Part shown: positions 25,618 through 34,728 of the stretch, in pieces
How the letters are laid out: each line of letters starts with the position of its first letter
Position numbering within the stretch: position 1 is the first letter of the stretch
Origin: Streptomyces sp. WM6386
GTDB taxonomy: Bacteria > Actinomycetota > Actinomycetes > Streptomycetales > Streptomycetaceae
Length of the DNA: 64,000 nt
Direction: 5' to 3'
Assembly (NCBI RefSeq): GCF_000972385.1
Contig: NZ_JXTE01000015.1
Location: forward strand, 1-64,000
Translations under genes and position numbers: made by a program
The notes under the pieces: generated by a model
Databases searched by the model: none
What the model saw: only the letters and a program-made list of their open reading frames with translations
Told to the model about the DNA's origin: nothing

Positions 25618-26295
25618 TCAGGAACCGTCGGCAAGGGGGACTACTCGTCCATCCCTGAGGTGCAGTCCGGTGGCCGCGGTGAGCGCGTCGATCGTGGCGG
25701 TGCCGAACAACTCGCGCACCGCAAAGCCGGCGGGGGTGATGTCGAATACCGCGTGGTCGGTGTAGACGCGGGACACGCAGCCCAGGCCGGTGAGGGGGTA
25801 GGTGCACTGTGTGACGAGCTTTGGTGTGCTGTCCCGGGTGAGCAGATCAGTCATCACCCACACCGACCTGGCACCGATCGCCAGGTCCATCGCCCCGCCG
25901 ACCGCGGGTATGGCGTCGGCGGCGCCGGTGTGCCAGTTGGCCAGGTCGCCGTGCTCGGAGATCTGGAACGCCCCGAGCACGCAGATGTCCAGGTGCCCTC
26001 CGCGCATCATGGCGAACGAGTCGGCGTGGTGGAAATAGGAGGCTCCGGGCCGCTCGGTCACCGGCTGCTTCCCCGCGTTGATGAGATCCGGATCGATGTG
26101 GCCCGGCACTGGTGCCGGCCCCATCGCCAGCATGCCGTTCTCGGTGTGCAGGACGACTTCCACATCTTCGGGGATGGCATCGGCCACGAGCGTCGGCGCA
26201 CCGATCCCCAGGTTCACGACGGAGCCCTCGGGAATGTCCAGCGCGATGCGGGCGGCGAGTTCGCGGCGGGAAAGGCCGGAGCTGAGAACGGTCAT
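25618..26295 (-). CDS. pcaJ: 3-oxoadipate CoA-transferase subunit B
   Basis: A 225-residue CoA-transferase beta subunit. The catalytic glutamate is E52 in 'TENGMLAMG', and 'NLGIGAPTLVADAI' precedes it. It transfers CoA from succinyl-CoA to 3-oxoadipate together with the alpha subunit. The ATG overlaps the TGA of the alpha-subunit gene (ATGA at 26292-26295), as usual for pcaIJ. Confidence 0.9.
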   Translation of the reverse strand: MTVLSSGLSRRELAARIALDIPEGSVVNLGIGAPTLVADAIPEDVEVVLHTENGMLAMGPAPVPGHIDPDLINAGKQPVTERPGASYFHHADSFAMMRGGHLDICVLGAFQISEHGDLANWHTGAADAIPAVGGAMDLAIGARSVWVMTDLLTRDSTPKLVTQCTYPLTGLGCVSRVYTDHAVFDITPAGFAVRELFGTATIDALTAATGLHLRDGRVVPLADGS

Positions 26296-27050
26296 CGGTT
26301 TTCGTCCCGTGATTCGATGGTGCTCGGGTTCGGGTTGCCCTCCGCGTCCGCGGCGCCGACGAAGGCGCCCTCACGCAGCCATGTCCGCTCTCCGACACCG
26401 ACCACCCGATCGACGAAGATCCCCGGCGTGACAACGGTCTCGGGATCGATCGCACCCAACTCCACGACGCGGTCCACCTGTACGACGGTGCTCTGCGCGG
26501 CGGCAGCCATGATCGGCCCGAAGTTCCGCGCGGTCCTGCGGTACACCACGTTGCCCCAGCGGTCGGCCAGATGGCCGCTCACCAGCGCGTAGTCGGCGTG
26601 CAGAGGGTGTTCCAGCACGTGGTCGCGCCCGCCGATGACCCGATGCTCCTTGCCGGCGGCCAGCGGGGTGCCGAAGCCCGTGGGAGTGAAGAACGCGCCG
26701 ATTCCCGCGCCTGCGGCTCGGATGCGTTCAGCCAGTGTCCCCTGCGGGGCGAGTTCGAGCTCGATCTTCCCCGCCCGGTAGAGGCGGTCGAAGACGTAGG
26801 AGTCGCTCTGACGCGGGAACGAGCAGATGATCTTGCGGACGCGGCCTGCGGCGAGCAGAGCGGCCAGGCCCGTGTTTCCGTTGCCTGCGTTGTTGTTGAT
26901 GACCACGAGTTCGCAGGCGCCCTGCTCGAGAAGGGCATCGATCAACTCCACGGGCTGACCGGCTCTGCCGAAACCACCGATCATGATCGTTGCCCCGTCC
27001 TCGATGCCCGCCACGGCCTCGGCGACGCTCGGACAGACCTTCGAGATCAA
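26292..27050 (-). CDS. pcaI: 3-oxoadipate CoA-transferase subunit A
   Basis: A 252-residue alpha subunit with the CoA-binding 'GATIMIGGFGRAGQP' and 'VINNNAGNG' motifs. The start is TTG at 27050: an in-frame TGA lies only nine bases upstream and AAAGGG is placed about eight bases away. It is the first gene of the pcaI-pcaJ-pcaF run. No ring-cleavage dioxygenase or muconate enzyme is in the window, so upper-pathway genes must lie elsewhere or the 3-oxoadipate arises differently. Confidence 0.9.
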   Translation of the reverse strand: MISKVCPSVAEAVAGIEDGATIMIGGFGRAGQPVELIDALLEQGACELVVINNNAGNGNTGLAALLAAGRVRKIICSFPRQSDSYVFDRLYRAGKIELELAPQGTLAERIRAAGAGIGAFFTPTGFGTPLAAGKEHRVIGGRDHVLEHPLHADYALVSGHLADRWGNVVYRRTARNFGPIMAAAAQSTVVQVDRVVELGAIDPETVVTPGIFVDRVVGVGERTWLREGAFVGAADAEGNPNPSTIESRDENR

Positions 27051-27124
27051 GTGACATCACCCTTTCGCGAAGCGGCCTCAATGCCGCCCTGCCAGCGGTA
27101 ACAGTACATCGGGAGCAGCGATTC

Positions 27125-27155
27125 GTACATAGTCAAAAGACTAATACCTATGTAC
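27125..27155. promoter_or_regulatory. Inverted repeat upstream of pcaI
   Basis: GTACATAG (27125-27132) and CTATGTAC (27148-27155) are exact complements separated by 15 bases, which contain an inner AGTC-AAAA-GACT dyad (27131-27142, overlapping the left arm). The stretch is notably AT-rich for this genome and lies 75-105 bases upstream of the pcaI start, a fitting place for an operator or activator site. Confidence 0.5.
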
Positions 27156-27972
27156 CCAACAGGTCAGCCACGGGCTGTGCCGCACTTCCGCTGGGCAACT
27201 GGGCCATGCGTCGAAGGGGTCGCCCGGGGGCCGGGGCAGCCGCTTTCGTCCGCCCGTAGTCCCGTGCCGGGCGGTGCGGCCGGCCATCCGGCGGGCGGCA
27301 GCGGGGCGTGCCTCATGTGCCCGGAGGAAGTGTCCACAGGAGGAGTCCGGCCGCCGGACCGCGAGCTGCGAAGAGCCACCCGACGCCATGGAAGGATTCG
27401 ACGGCCGTGACCCCTGCGGGTTGCCGAGGACAGCGCCGAGCCGGCGGAGGCTGCGTTGATCGCCGAGCCGAGCGCGAACGGCGCAGGCAGCGCTGGGCGG
27501 CGGCTCCGCTCTGGGCGGGCCGAGTGAGACCGGTACGGGTACGAGGACGGTCGCCGCCCAGGGAACCCAGGTGCCGATGGCAACCGGCCGCCGGCCCACC
27601 GGAATTCCGGCAGGAGCGGGGCTAGTTGACGTAGGAGAGACCAGTGCGGCGAAGGCCGCCTGCGGAGCCCGCCCCGCGATCAGCGCCGCCCCCGTTCGGT
27701 GCGAGGCCGCACGGGGCGCAAGCGGGAGACGGCCTGCGTGACGAAGCGGCAGCCGGCGAACTGCGCCGGGCAGATCACACCGTACGGCGAGACTGCCCAG
27801 CGTGCCGCAGCGGGAGGCGTCAGCCGTGCTTCGTGTCGGCTGCCTCGGTTGCTGCCGGACGGACGGTGGCGGGACGGCGCCGCCCCGCCGGACTGACTCG
27901 GCCTCTGTGCCTGAGCATCTTCGGCAGCGCCCGCACCACGCGCGACGGCGTCCGCTTGCGGATGCCGTCGCA
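27156..27972. other. Long stretch with no supported gene
   Basis: About 800 bases between the pcaI control region and the CGNR gene end. Open frames exist on both strands but none shows a recognisable domain, a ribosome site or a sensible amino-acid composition. It may hold degraded gene debris. Confidence 0.55.
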
Positions 27973-28599
27973 TTACCGCGCCGAGGAGAGCCCGCGTTCC
28001 TTCAGACGGGCCCGATAGGCCCGTACGTTCTGGGTGTTCCCACAGGTGGTGACGTCGTGCCAGAGACGCGAGCAGTTCTTGGAGCGGTCGTAGAACGCGC
28101 CGCGGCAGCGAGGGTTCGCACACACCTTCAGTCGCCGCATCGTGTCGGCATAGGTGGCGGCGGCCAGTTGGATCATGACGTACGAGCGGAGAAGTTCGAC
28201 ACCCTTGCCGCGCGCCTGTAGCCGCGCGCCTCCGGCGTCCAGCTTGACGGCTGCCGTCGTCTCGACCGACGGTGCGGCGACGGCGGCGGCAGGTTCGTCG
28301 GCATGCCCGGTGGCCAGCGCGGCACGGAGGTCGTCGCGCAGCGATCGGAGGCGCCCGAGGCCCCGCGCATCGAGGGGGCTGGGAGCGCAAGGAGCGCTGG
28401 GGTCGATACTGCTCAGCGTTGTGAGGGAGGACCGGAGCCATTGCTCCGCCGCATCGACGGACTCCAGAAGGTCAGGCTGACGTGGCTTGCCCAGGCTCGC
28501 TGTGTTCAAGAGGTCCTGTACGAATCCCAGCCCGCCTGGGGCGTTGTGTTCGACTTCCTCATAGCGAGCCGAGGCCGGCCATTGGACCGCCGCACTCAT
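27973..28599 (-). CDS. CGNR zinc-finger (ABATE-type) transcriptional regulator
   Basis: A 208-residue product with an N-terminal ABATE-like helical region ('GLGFVQDLLNTASL', 'LLESVDAAEQWL') and a C-terminal zinc finger 'CANPRCRGAFYDRSKN' followed by 'CGN'. The fourth letter of the signature is Thr, not Arg (CGNT), a small departure from the family name motif. AGGAGG lies six bases before the ATG. These are putative regulators of neighbouring catabolic genes; the enoyl-CoA hydratase operon upstream in the same direction is nearest. Confidence 0.85.
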   Translation of the reverse strand: MSAAVQWPASARYEEVEHNAPGGLGFVQDLLNTASLGKPRQPDLLESVDAAEQWLRSSLTTLSSIDPSAPCAPSPLDARGLGRLRSLRDDLRAALATGHADEPAAAVAAPSVETTAAVKLDAGGARLQARGKGVELLRSYVMIQLAAATYADTMRRLKVCANPRCRGAFYDRSKNCSRLWHDVTTCGNTQNVRAYRARLKERGLSSAR

Positions 28600-28728
28600 C
28601 GTGTCCTCCTGGTGCCGTCAGGGTTCTTGCATAGCCTCTGTAAGAGCCTATCGCTTTCACCTGTGACCCATGGCCAGACCGCACGAGCGGGCCGCCGGCA
28701 CGACGGCCCCGCGAGGCGACCTACTCCC

Positions 28729-29517
28729 CTATTCCCCGGTGAAGTCGACGGTGGGTCGGGGCTGTCCGGCCTTGTAGGCCGACACAGCCGACGCAAGAGC
28801 GACGGTCACGTCCTTGGACTCGAACAGGGGGATGGCGATGTCGAACATCGAGTCGTCGGCGGCCTTCACGCCACCGGCTTCCCACATCCGCAGCAGCGCC
28901 TTGTGCGCGGCGTGCGCCCGGGTGGGCCCTGCGGCCACCTTGCGGGCGAACGCCCGAGCGGCTTCAAGGACTTCGGCATCGGGCAGAACGTGGTTGACGA
29001 CTCCGGCCTGCGCCATGGTGGCAGCGGGAACCTGTTCCGAGGTCAGTGCCCATTCGTAGGCCCTGGCACGGCCCGCACGAGCGGCCGATCGGTAGATGCC
29101 GCCAAGCAGGGTGACAATACCCAGCGTCTGCTCCGGGTGCCCGAACCGGGCCCCCTCGCCGGCGAAGATCACGTCGGAGCGCAGCGCGAGTTCGAAGCCC
29201 CCGCCGAAGCACAGGCCGTTCACCGCTGCGATCACTGGCACGGGCATCTGCTCGAAGCGGTTGAAGGCGAACATGTAGCGCTCGAACAGCATCCGCAGCT
29301 GCCGCACGTCGAGGTCGGGCCACGTGACGATGTCCCCGCCGAAGCAGAAGTCAGGCCCTTCGGCCCGCAGGAGGATCGCCCGCGCCCCCGATGACTCCGC
29401 CTTCTCGACCGCGGCGAGCAGTTCCTCGGCCATCTGTTCGTCGATACGGTTCTGCGGCGGGTTGTCCAGGACGATCTCGGCGACGTGGTCGTTGATGTCG
29501 AAACCAAGATGGCTCAT
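28729..29517 (-). CDS. Enoyl-CoA hydratase/isomerase
   Basis: A 262-residue crotonase-fold protein. Both oxyanion-hole segments are present ('EGPDFCFGGDI' near residues 53-63 and 'NGLCFGGGFELAL' near 103-115). It should hydrate, isomerise or cleave a CoA-bound enoyl intermediate. The start at 29517 follows GGAAG; the same frame is open far upstream through the hydrolase gene but without a proper start. It lies 79 bases after the fusion hydrolase gene. Confidence 0.86.
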   Translation of the reverse strand: MSHLGFDINDHVAEIVLDNPPQNRIDEQMAEELLAAVEKAESSGARAILLRAEGPDFCFGGDIVTWPDLDVRQLRMLFERYMFAFNRFEQMPVPVIAAVNGLCFGGGFELALRSDVIFAGEGARFGHPEQTLGIVTLLGGIYRSAARAGRARAYEWALTSEQVPAATMAQAGVVNHVLPDAEVLEAARAFARKVAAGPTRAHAAHKALLRMWEAGGVKAADDSMFDIAIPLFESKDVTVALASAVSAYKAGQPRPTVDFTGE

Positions 29518-29596
29518 CGGTCTTCCATTTCTTTCCTGCGGACACGGTTGCTGAACGTGGCCGCACGGGACAGACGGGGCTACTGGGCTACGCGCC

Positions 29597-30808
29597 CTAA
29601 GCGGGCTGCGGGTCGCCCGCATAGAAGTGATCGGGCGGGACGATGCCGTCCAGCCGGTCGCGGACCGTGGCGGAGAATCGCAGGACTGCTCCGAGCGGGC
29701 GATGGTGGATCGCCGCCCGGACGACGTCGCCGTCCGCGTTCTTCTCCAGCAGCGTGACACCGCAGAACGCCACTCCGCCGAACGCCGTCGCCTTCCACTG
29801 CAGGTAGGTCGTGGTGGCGTCGGAGACCTCGGCCGTGAACTCCAGCGACTCGTAGATGGTGCTCGCGGCCGCGAGAGCGGAGGCGACGAGCGCCCGACCG
29901 GCGATCGGCCGGGCAAGGATGCTGGCCTCCAGCACGACGTCCTCGGCGAAGCCCTGGGCGAAGGTGTTCTCGGAGTGCTCCGAGAAGCCACTGCGCCAGC
30001 CCGAAGCCGCATCGCCGGCATTCAGGTTCTGAAGGAAGCCGAGGACTTCGCGGGCCAGGGCGTGGGGGTACTCCACGTGCAGCCAGTGCCCACCGCCGGG
30101 AACCGTCGCCTGACGCGCAGCGGGGAAACGAGGCACGATGGCGCCGGTGACAACTTCCTCGGTGACGAAGCCGTCGCTGTCGCCGCGGACGATGAGGACG
30201 GGGCCCAAGTACGCGCTCTGTTCCGGTGCCTCCTCGACACCGTTGTTCCAGATGTCGACGTACCGTGCGACCACGGGCGGGGCAACCAGCAGGCCGCTGC
30301 GGCTCAGCGCGTCCAGTGCCTCCTTGTCGAGCGCCGGCGAGAGCTGGGTGCGAACGGCACGCTGGGCCTCCGCGTTCCCGCCGAGTGCCCGGAACGGCAC
30401 GACGGCTTCCTCGGGCAGACGGGTGCCCCCGAGCGGGACCGGCGTGAGCAGAACCAGTCCGGCGACGCGCCCGGGCCGGGCGGCGGCCGCGAGTTCGGCA
30501 ACCTGGGAGCCCACGCTCTGGCCCACCACCACGACGGGCCCCTCGATGTCGTCGACGGCGGATGCGACCTCGTCGGCGAACAGGGCCAGACTCAGCTTCT
30601 CCGCGTCCTCGGCACAGGACGCATGGGTCCCGGAACCCGGGAGATCGATACGCGCCGTCGCCACGGCTCCCTTCAGGGCTTCGACGAAGCCGTCCCACAC
30701 GGTGGCGTCGTCCAGGAAGCCGTGGACGAGCAGCAGTGTCGGCGCCTGCGGGAGCGCCTCGCCACCGTCGGTACCGGCTGGGTCGGTGCGAGCAAGGTCT
30801 CTGGTCAT
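29597..30808 (-). CDS. Alpha/beta hydrolase fused to an NTF2-like (SnoaL-type) domain
   Basis: A 403-residue protein of two parts. Residues about 22-265 form an alpha/beta hydrolase ('LLLVHGFLDDATVWDGF', nucleophile S98 in 'GQSVGS', 'RGDSDGF', 'GGGHWLHVE'). Residues about 283-395 look like an NTF2/SnoaL-type cone fold ('FAEDVVLEASILARPIAGRA', 'YLQWKATAFGGVAF'). The ATG overlaps the upstream TAA as TAATG, with GAGGA before it. The second domain may bind the same small substrate or product. I do not know a named family with this exact fusion. Confidence 0.78.
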   Translation of the reverse strand: MTRDLARTDPAGTDGGEALPQAPTLLLVHGFLDDATVWDGFVEALKGAVATARIDLPGSGTHASCAEDAEKLSLALFADEVASAVDDIEGPVVVVGQSVGSQVAELAAAARPGRVAGLVLLTPVPLGGTRLPEEAVVPFRALGGNAEAQRAVRTQLSPALDKEALDALSRSGLLVAPPVVARYVDIWNNGVEEAPEQSAYLGPVLIVRGDSDGFVTEEVVTGAIVPRFPAARQATVPGGGHWLHVEYPHALAREVLGFLQNLNAGDAASGWRSGFSEHSENTFAQGFAEDVVLEASILARPIAGRALVASALAAASTIYESLEFTAEVSDATTTYLQWKATAFGGVAFCGVTLLEKNADGDVVRAAIHHRPLGAVLRFSATVRDRLDGIVPPDHFYAGDPQPA

Positions 30809-31527
30809 TACGGTTCCGTCCTCGTTGATCCGGAAGGCGACCATTCCGCCGTGTCGATGGGTGAGAAGTCCGTCGGACGTTCATCGAGCCGCGCGCTGCG
30901 CGTCACGCGCAGACGCTCGACGAGCTCCTCGGGAAGGGGGGTGGTGAAGGCGTTGTCGACGAGCGAGTACTCGGCGGCCAGACGCCCGACGGCACCCAGG
31001 GCACCGATGTCGATGCGCCCGCCGGGCAGGTAGAGGTCGTCGCGCACGTGGAAGCGCTCCACACGCCCCCAGACCACGTGGTCCGGCATCGGGGGCATGG
31101 GGATGATCCGATCGACCACGCACTCCATGGAAATGGGGGCGTCGGCGATCCGGGGCGCCGCTACGACCTCGCACTTGCCCTTCTCCAGGCCGAGCGCCTC
31201 GAATTCGTCGACCTCCGAGCCGAACTCGAAGGCGGAGCGGTGCACCTCGTCGGCGTGGCCGATCGACGCCATGTTCACCACGAACTCACCGGTGTCCCGG
31301 ATGTTGACGAACGTGTCCTTCAGGGTGACCTCGTCGGAGCGGGGCTGAAGGGAGATCGACACGATCGGGGGAAGCCGGCCGACGACGGTGAAGAAGGACA
31401 CTGGGGCCACGTTGCCGATGCCCGCGGTCGACCGGGTGCTGACCCAGGCGATCGCGCGCGGCAGCACGCTGCCGATGAGAAGTTTGTAGCTCGACCTGGC
31501 GTCGAGCGATGCCGTATCGATGATCAT
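30808..31527 (-). CDS. Flavin reductase-like / FMN-binding split-barrel protein
   Basis: A 239-residue protein of the flavin-reductase-like superfamily, with the split-barrel start 'YKLLIGSVLPRAIAWVSTRS', 'NVAPVSFFTVVGRLPPIVSI' and 'DTFVNIRDTGEFVVNMAS'. It probably binds FMN and either reduces it for a partner oxygenase or acts directly on the substrate; no monooxygenase is adjacent. The ATG at 31527 has GGAG seven bases upstream, while a GTG two codons earlier is too close. Its stop is coupled to the next start (TAATG). Confidence 0.8.
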   Translation of the reverse strand: MIIDTASLDARSSYKLLIGSVLPRAIAWVSTRSTAGIGNVAPVSFFTVVGRLPPIVSISLQPRSDEVTLKDTFVNIRDTGEFVVNMASIGHADEVHRSAFEFGSEVDEFEALGLEKGKCEVVAAPRIADAPISMECVVDRIIPMPPMPDHVVWGRVERFHVRDDLYLPGGRIDIGALGAVGRLAAEYSLVDNAFTTPLPEELVERLRVTRSARLDERPTDFSPIDTAEWSPSGSTRTEP

Positions 31528-31785
31528 TTGCACTCTCCGTTGAACGCCTCATCCGAAGGGCTGCCGGTCTCGGCCCGCTCTCGGCGCCCGCGACGATGGC
31601 CGGCTCGATTCCCGGTCGATACCGGGTGCGGACAGCCCCGGGGAAGTGCGGGGCGAGCGGGACGACCTCTGATGCGTACAGGATCGTAGCGCTTACACCT
31701 GTGACAACGCCAGGTGTGCGCCACCCGAGAAATGACAGAGTCATACCGTTGTAACCTGTGTACCCGACTGTTAGGGTCCGCCGCT

Positions 31786-32652
31786 ATGAAAGCAACAACG
31801 CTTCCAGGTCTCACCGGGGAACCGGCACTGGAGATGCTCCACGCCGCGCCAGTGAGACCCGCGGCACCCGGAACACCCCGGTTGCTGTTCGTGCACGGTC
31901 TGGGCTACGCCGCCTGGGTCTGGGAGGACTGGATGGCCGCGGCGGCCGCGGCCGGACACGACAGCTGGGCGATCTCCCTGCGCGGCCACGGTGGCAGCGG
32001 CGGCACCGCCGCCCGCTCCGCGCTGAGCGACTACGAGGCCGACGTCGTCCGCGCCGCACGCTCGCTCCCGGGGCCCGTCGTGCTGATCGGGCACTCCATG
32101 GGCGCGCTGGTCGTCCAACGCGCGGCCGCGGCGGCGAACGCCGCTGCCATGATCCTGGTCGCTCCACTGCCCCCACGCCCCGCGGTGCACACGATTCTGG
32201 CGGTACTGCGCCGGCAGCCGTGGGAAGTGCCGCGCTACATAGCCGGCAGGCCGATCAAGCTCGGTCCCCACATCCTCTACGCCCACCCGGACGACCCGGC
32301 GACGGCCGAGGCGAGCAAGCGCATGTCCCCCGACTCCCCGTTCGTCCAGTACCAGTTCCTCTTCCACCGGCCGACGCGCGTGCCGCCGCTGCCGGTCCTG
32401 GTACTCGCCGCCGCGAAGGACCGGCTCGTGCCCCTCGTCTCCGTACGGGCCACTGCGCGGCGCTACGGGGCGCGACTCCGGAAGATCGCCGGCGTCGGAC
32501 ACACCATGATGCTCGACCCGGAGTGGTCCGAGGGCTGGAAACAGATCGACTCCTGGCTCGCCGACGGCCCCCCGACGGCAGCCCACCCCACCGGCCCGCC
32601 ACCCACCCGGCGCGGCAGGAGTGCCAGTAAGGAAAAGAGGAACCATGGTTGA
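31786..32652 (+). CDS. Alpha/beta hydrolase (lysophospholipase/thioesterase-like)
   Basis: A 288-residue hydrolase with 'LLFVHGLGYAAWVWEDW' (oxyanion), 'LIGHSMGALV' (nucleophile Ser) and 'VGHTMMLDPEW' (His), so the triad is intact. It lacks a signal peptide. It is divergent from the flavin-reductase-like gene, with a 258-base shared promoter region. Its 3' end overlaps the next hydrolase gene by 8 bases, so the two are coupled. The substrate is unknown. Confidence 0.82.
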   Translation: MKATTLPGLTGEPALEMLHAAPVRPAAPGTPRLLFVHGLGYAAWVWEDWMAAAAAAGHDSWAISLRGHGGSGGTAARSALSDYEADVVRAARSLPGPVVLIGHSMGALVVQRAAAAANAAAMILVAPLPPRPAVHTILAVLRRQPWEVPRYIAGRPIKLGPHILYAHPDDPATAEASKRMSPDSPFVQYQFLFHRPTRVPPLPVLVLAAAKDRLVPLVSVRATARRYGARLRKIAGVGHTMMLDPEWSEGWKQIDSWLADGPPTAAHPTGPPPTRRGRSASKEKRNHG

Positions 32653-33541
32653 CAGGCGAGACGTGGCCTTCACCGCCGACGGCGGAGTGACCCTGCGCGG
32701 CTGGTACTTCGTACCCGAAGGCGAAGGCCCGCATCCGGCGATCTCCATGGCTCACGGCTACGCGGGCGTCAAGGAGCACACCCTGGAGGGCTTCGCCCGG
32801 CGGTTCGCCGAGGCGGGCTTCGCCGTACTCCTCCACGACCACCGCACGTTCGGCGCCAGCGACGGCGAGCCACGTCAGGACGTCAATCCGTGGGTGCAGG
32901 CCGAGGACTGGCGTCGGGCGATCTCCTTCCTGGAGGCGCAGCCCGAGGTGGACCCGGACCGGCTCGGCGTCTGGGGAAGCAGTTACGCCGGCGGACACGC
33001 CATCGTGCTCGGTGCCACCGACCGGCGCCTGAAGGCCGTCGTCGCGCAGGTCCCGAACATCAGCGGCTACCGGCAGGCGCTTCGACGCGTTCCTCCGCAC
33101 CTCGTACCCGCCCTCGAAGAGGGGCTCGCGGAGGAGGAGCGCAGAGCCGCCCGCGGTGAACCACTCGACTACCAGCAGATCGTCAGCGCCGATCCCGCGG
33201 TCCGCGCGTCCTACTACTCCCCGGACGCGGTCGACTTCTATCTCCAGGAGCTGCCCGAGGGAGTCTGGGAGAACAAGGTGACCGTGCGCTCCACGCGCAT
33301 GGCGCGCATGTACGAGCCTGGGTCGTTCATCCGCAGGGTGTCCCCCACGCCTTTGCTGATGATCGTTGCCAAGGACGATTACCTGACGGTGGCCGACGTC
33401 GCTCTCGAGGCCTACGAGGACGCCCTCGAACCCAAGAAGCTGATCCTCATCCCCGGCGGCCACTTCGACCCGTACCGCGCCCAGTTCGAGCGCGCCGGCT
33501 CGGAAGCACTCGACTGGTTCCGGAAGTTTCTGCAGGCATAG
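32645..33541 (+). CDS. Alpha/beta hydrolase (copy 2)
   Basis: A 298-residue relative of the hydrolase at 19675-20580. It shares 'GGVTLRGW', 'HDHRTFGASDGEPRQDVNP', 'WGSSYAGGH' (nucleophile) and 'PTPLLMIVAKDD', ending with 'GGHFDPY'. GAGG lies before the ATG at 32645, which overlaps the upstream gene. The order here (hydrolase then MBL) mirrors the left side of the island. Confidence 0.85.
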   Translation: MVDRRDVAFTADGGVTLRGWYFVPEGEGPHPAISMAHGYAGVKEHTLEGFARRFAEAGFAVLLHDHRTFGASDGEPRQDVNPWVQAEDWRRAISFLEAQPEVDPDRLGVWGSSYAGGHAIVLGATDRRLKAVVAQVPNISGYRQALRRVPPHLVPALEEGLAEEERRAARGEPLDYQQIVSADPAVRASYYSPDAVDFYLQELPEGVWENKVTVRSTRMARMYEPGSFIRRVSPTPLLMIVAKDDYLTVADVALEAYEDALEPKKLILIPGGHFDPYRAQFERAGSEALDWFRKFLQA

Positions 33542-33678
33542 AACGAGTGCCCCCGCCTGGGCGGCGTCCGGACCCGGTATTCCGGGCGAGCTGGAGCAGT
33601 TCACGCAAGGTGCGCCCCACGAGGCCGCCTCGACCGCGGGGCAGGGGCCCCATAACGAACAAACGACAGGAGTCGGCC

Positions 33679-34530
33679 TTGGCCGGTAAGAAGGACCTTC
33701 GATACGCAGTCCACATCTCACCCTCGATCCCCACAGAGATCAGTGATCTGCCGCCCGGTGTGGAGCGGCGGATGTGGTCGCCCATCTCCTCGACACTCGT
33801 CTACGGCGAGCGGGACGCGGTACTCGTCGACCCGGTCATGACGGTCCAGCAAGCCGTCGCGCTCGCCGAATGGGTGGAAGCGTACGACCGGAATCTGACG
33901 ACGGTCTACGTCACTCACGGACATGGAGATCATTGGTTCGGGCTGGCGACCCTTCTCGAGCGCTTCCCGACCGCTCGAGCGGTCGCCACGCCGGCGGTCG
34001 TCGAACACATGGCGAAGCAGATGGAGCCGAGCTTCGTCGAGAGCTTCTGGAACGCAAGGTTCCCGGGCCAGATCCCGGACCGCCTCGTGGCAGCCGACCC
34101 GATGAAGGACCAGGTGCTCGAACTCGAGGGCCGAGAGTTGACGGTCGTGCCGCTCGGTCACACCGACACCGACGACACGACCGCGCTGCACGTCCCGTCC
34201 ATCGGGCTCGTGATCGCCGGGGATGCCGCCTACAACGACGTGCACCTCTATCTCGCCGAGTCGCCGAGCGAGGGCCGAAAAGCGTGGAAGGAGGCGCTCG
34301 GCGTGATTGCCGGCCTCGGAGCCGACCATGTCGTGGCGGGGCACAAGCGTCCCGGCCGGCCTGACTCACCGGGCATCCTCGCCGAGACCCGCGCCTACAT
34401 CGATGACTTCGAGGACTGCGTCGCGCGCACCGCCTCCACTGAGGAGCTCTACCAAGCGATGCTGGAGATCCATCCGGACCGGGTCAACCCGGGCGCCCTG
34501 TGGGGCTCGGCCCGTTCGGTGAAGGGCTGA
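33679..34530 (+). CDS. MBL-fold metallo-hydrolase (copy 2)
   Basis: A 283-residue protein with 'HGHGDH' at residues 80-85, 'LGHTDTDDT', 'AGDAAYNDVH' and 'AGHKR', giving a complete zinc site. The TTG at 33679 is preceded by AGGAG with six bases of spacing. It parallels the MBL gene at 17747-18631 in layout and in the long C-terminal helix region. It follows the copy-2 hydrolase gene and likely acts on the same class of substrate. Confidence 0.82.
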   Translation: MAGKKDLRYAVHISPSIPTEISDLPPGVERRMWSPISSTLVYGERDAVLVDPVMTVQQAVALAEWVEAYDRNLTTVYVTHGHGDHWFGLATLLERFPTARAVATPAVVEHMAKQMEPSFVESFWNARFPGQIPDRLVAADPMKDQVLELEGRELTVVPLGHTDTDDTTALHVPSIGLVIAGDAAYNDVHLYLAESPSEGRKAWKEALGVIAGLGADHVVAGHKRPGRPDSPGILAETRAYIDDFEDCVARTASTEELYQAMLEIHPDRVNPGALWGSARSVKG

Positions 34531-34728
34531 CGCGACACGCCTTCTTCGGCCCGTGCCACGGTGGCCTGCACCATGCGTCCGGCTGACAGCCGATCACCGA
34601 CCCGTGGCACACACCGGGCCGCACTGTTCAGGCGGCCGACACTTCCGGAGGCCCCACGACGGCTGGCCAGGCGAAGTCCGCCGCCCTCGAAGGCCGGCCA
34701 GCGGGCGAGCCATGCCAAGGCCGGCGGG

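Noticed and set aside
27156..27972. Several overlapping open frames of 90-250 codons on both strands
   Set aside because: No domains, ribosome sites or plausible composition; treated as non-coding.
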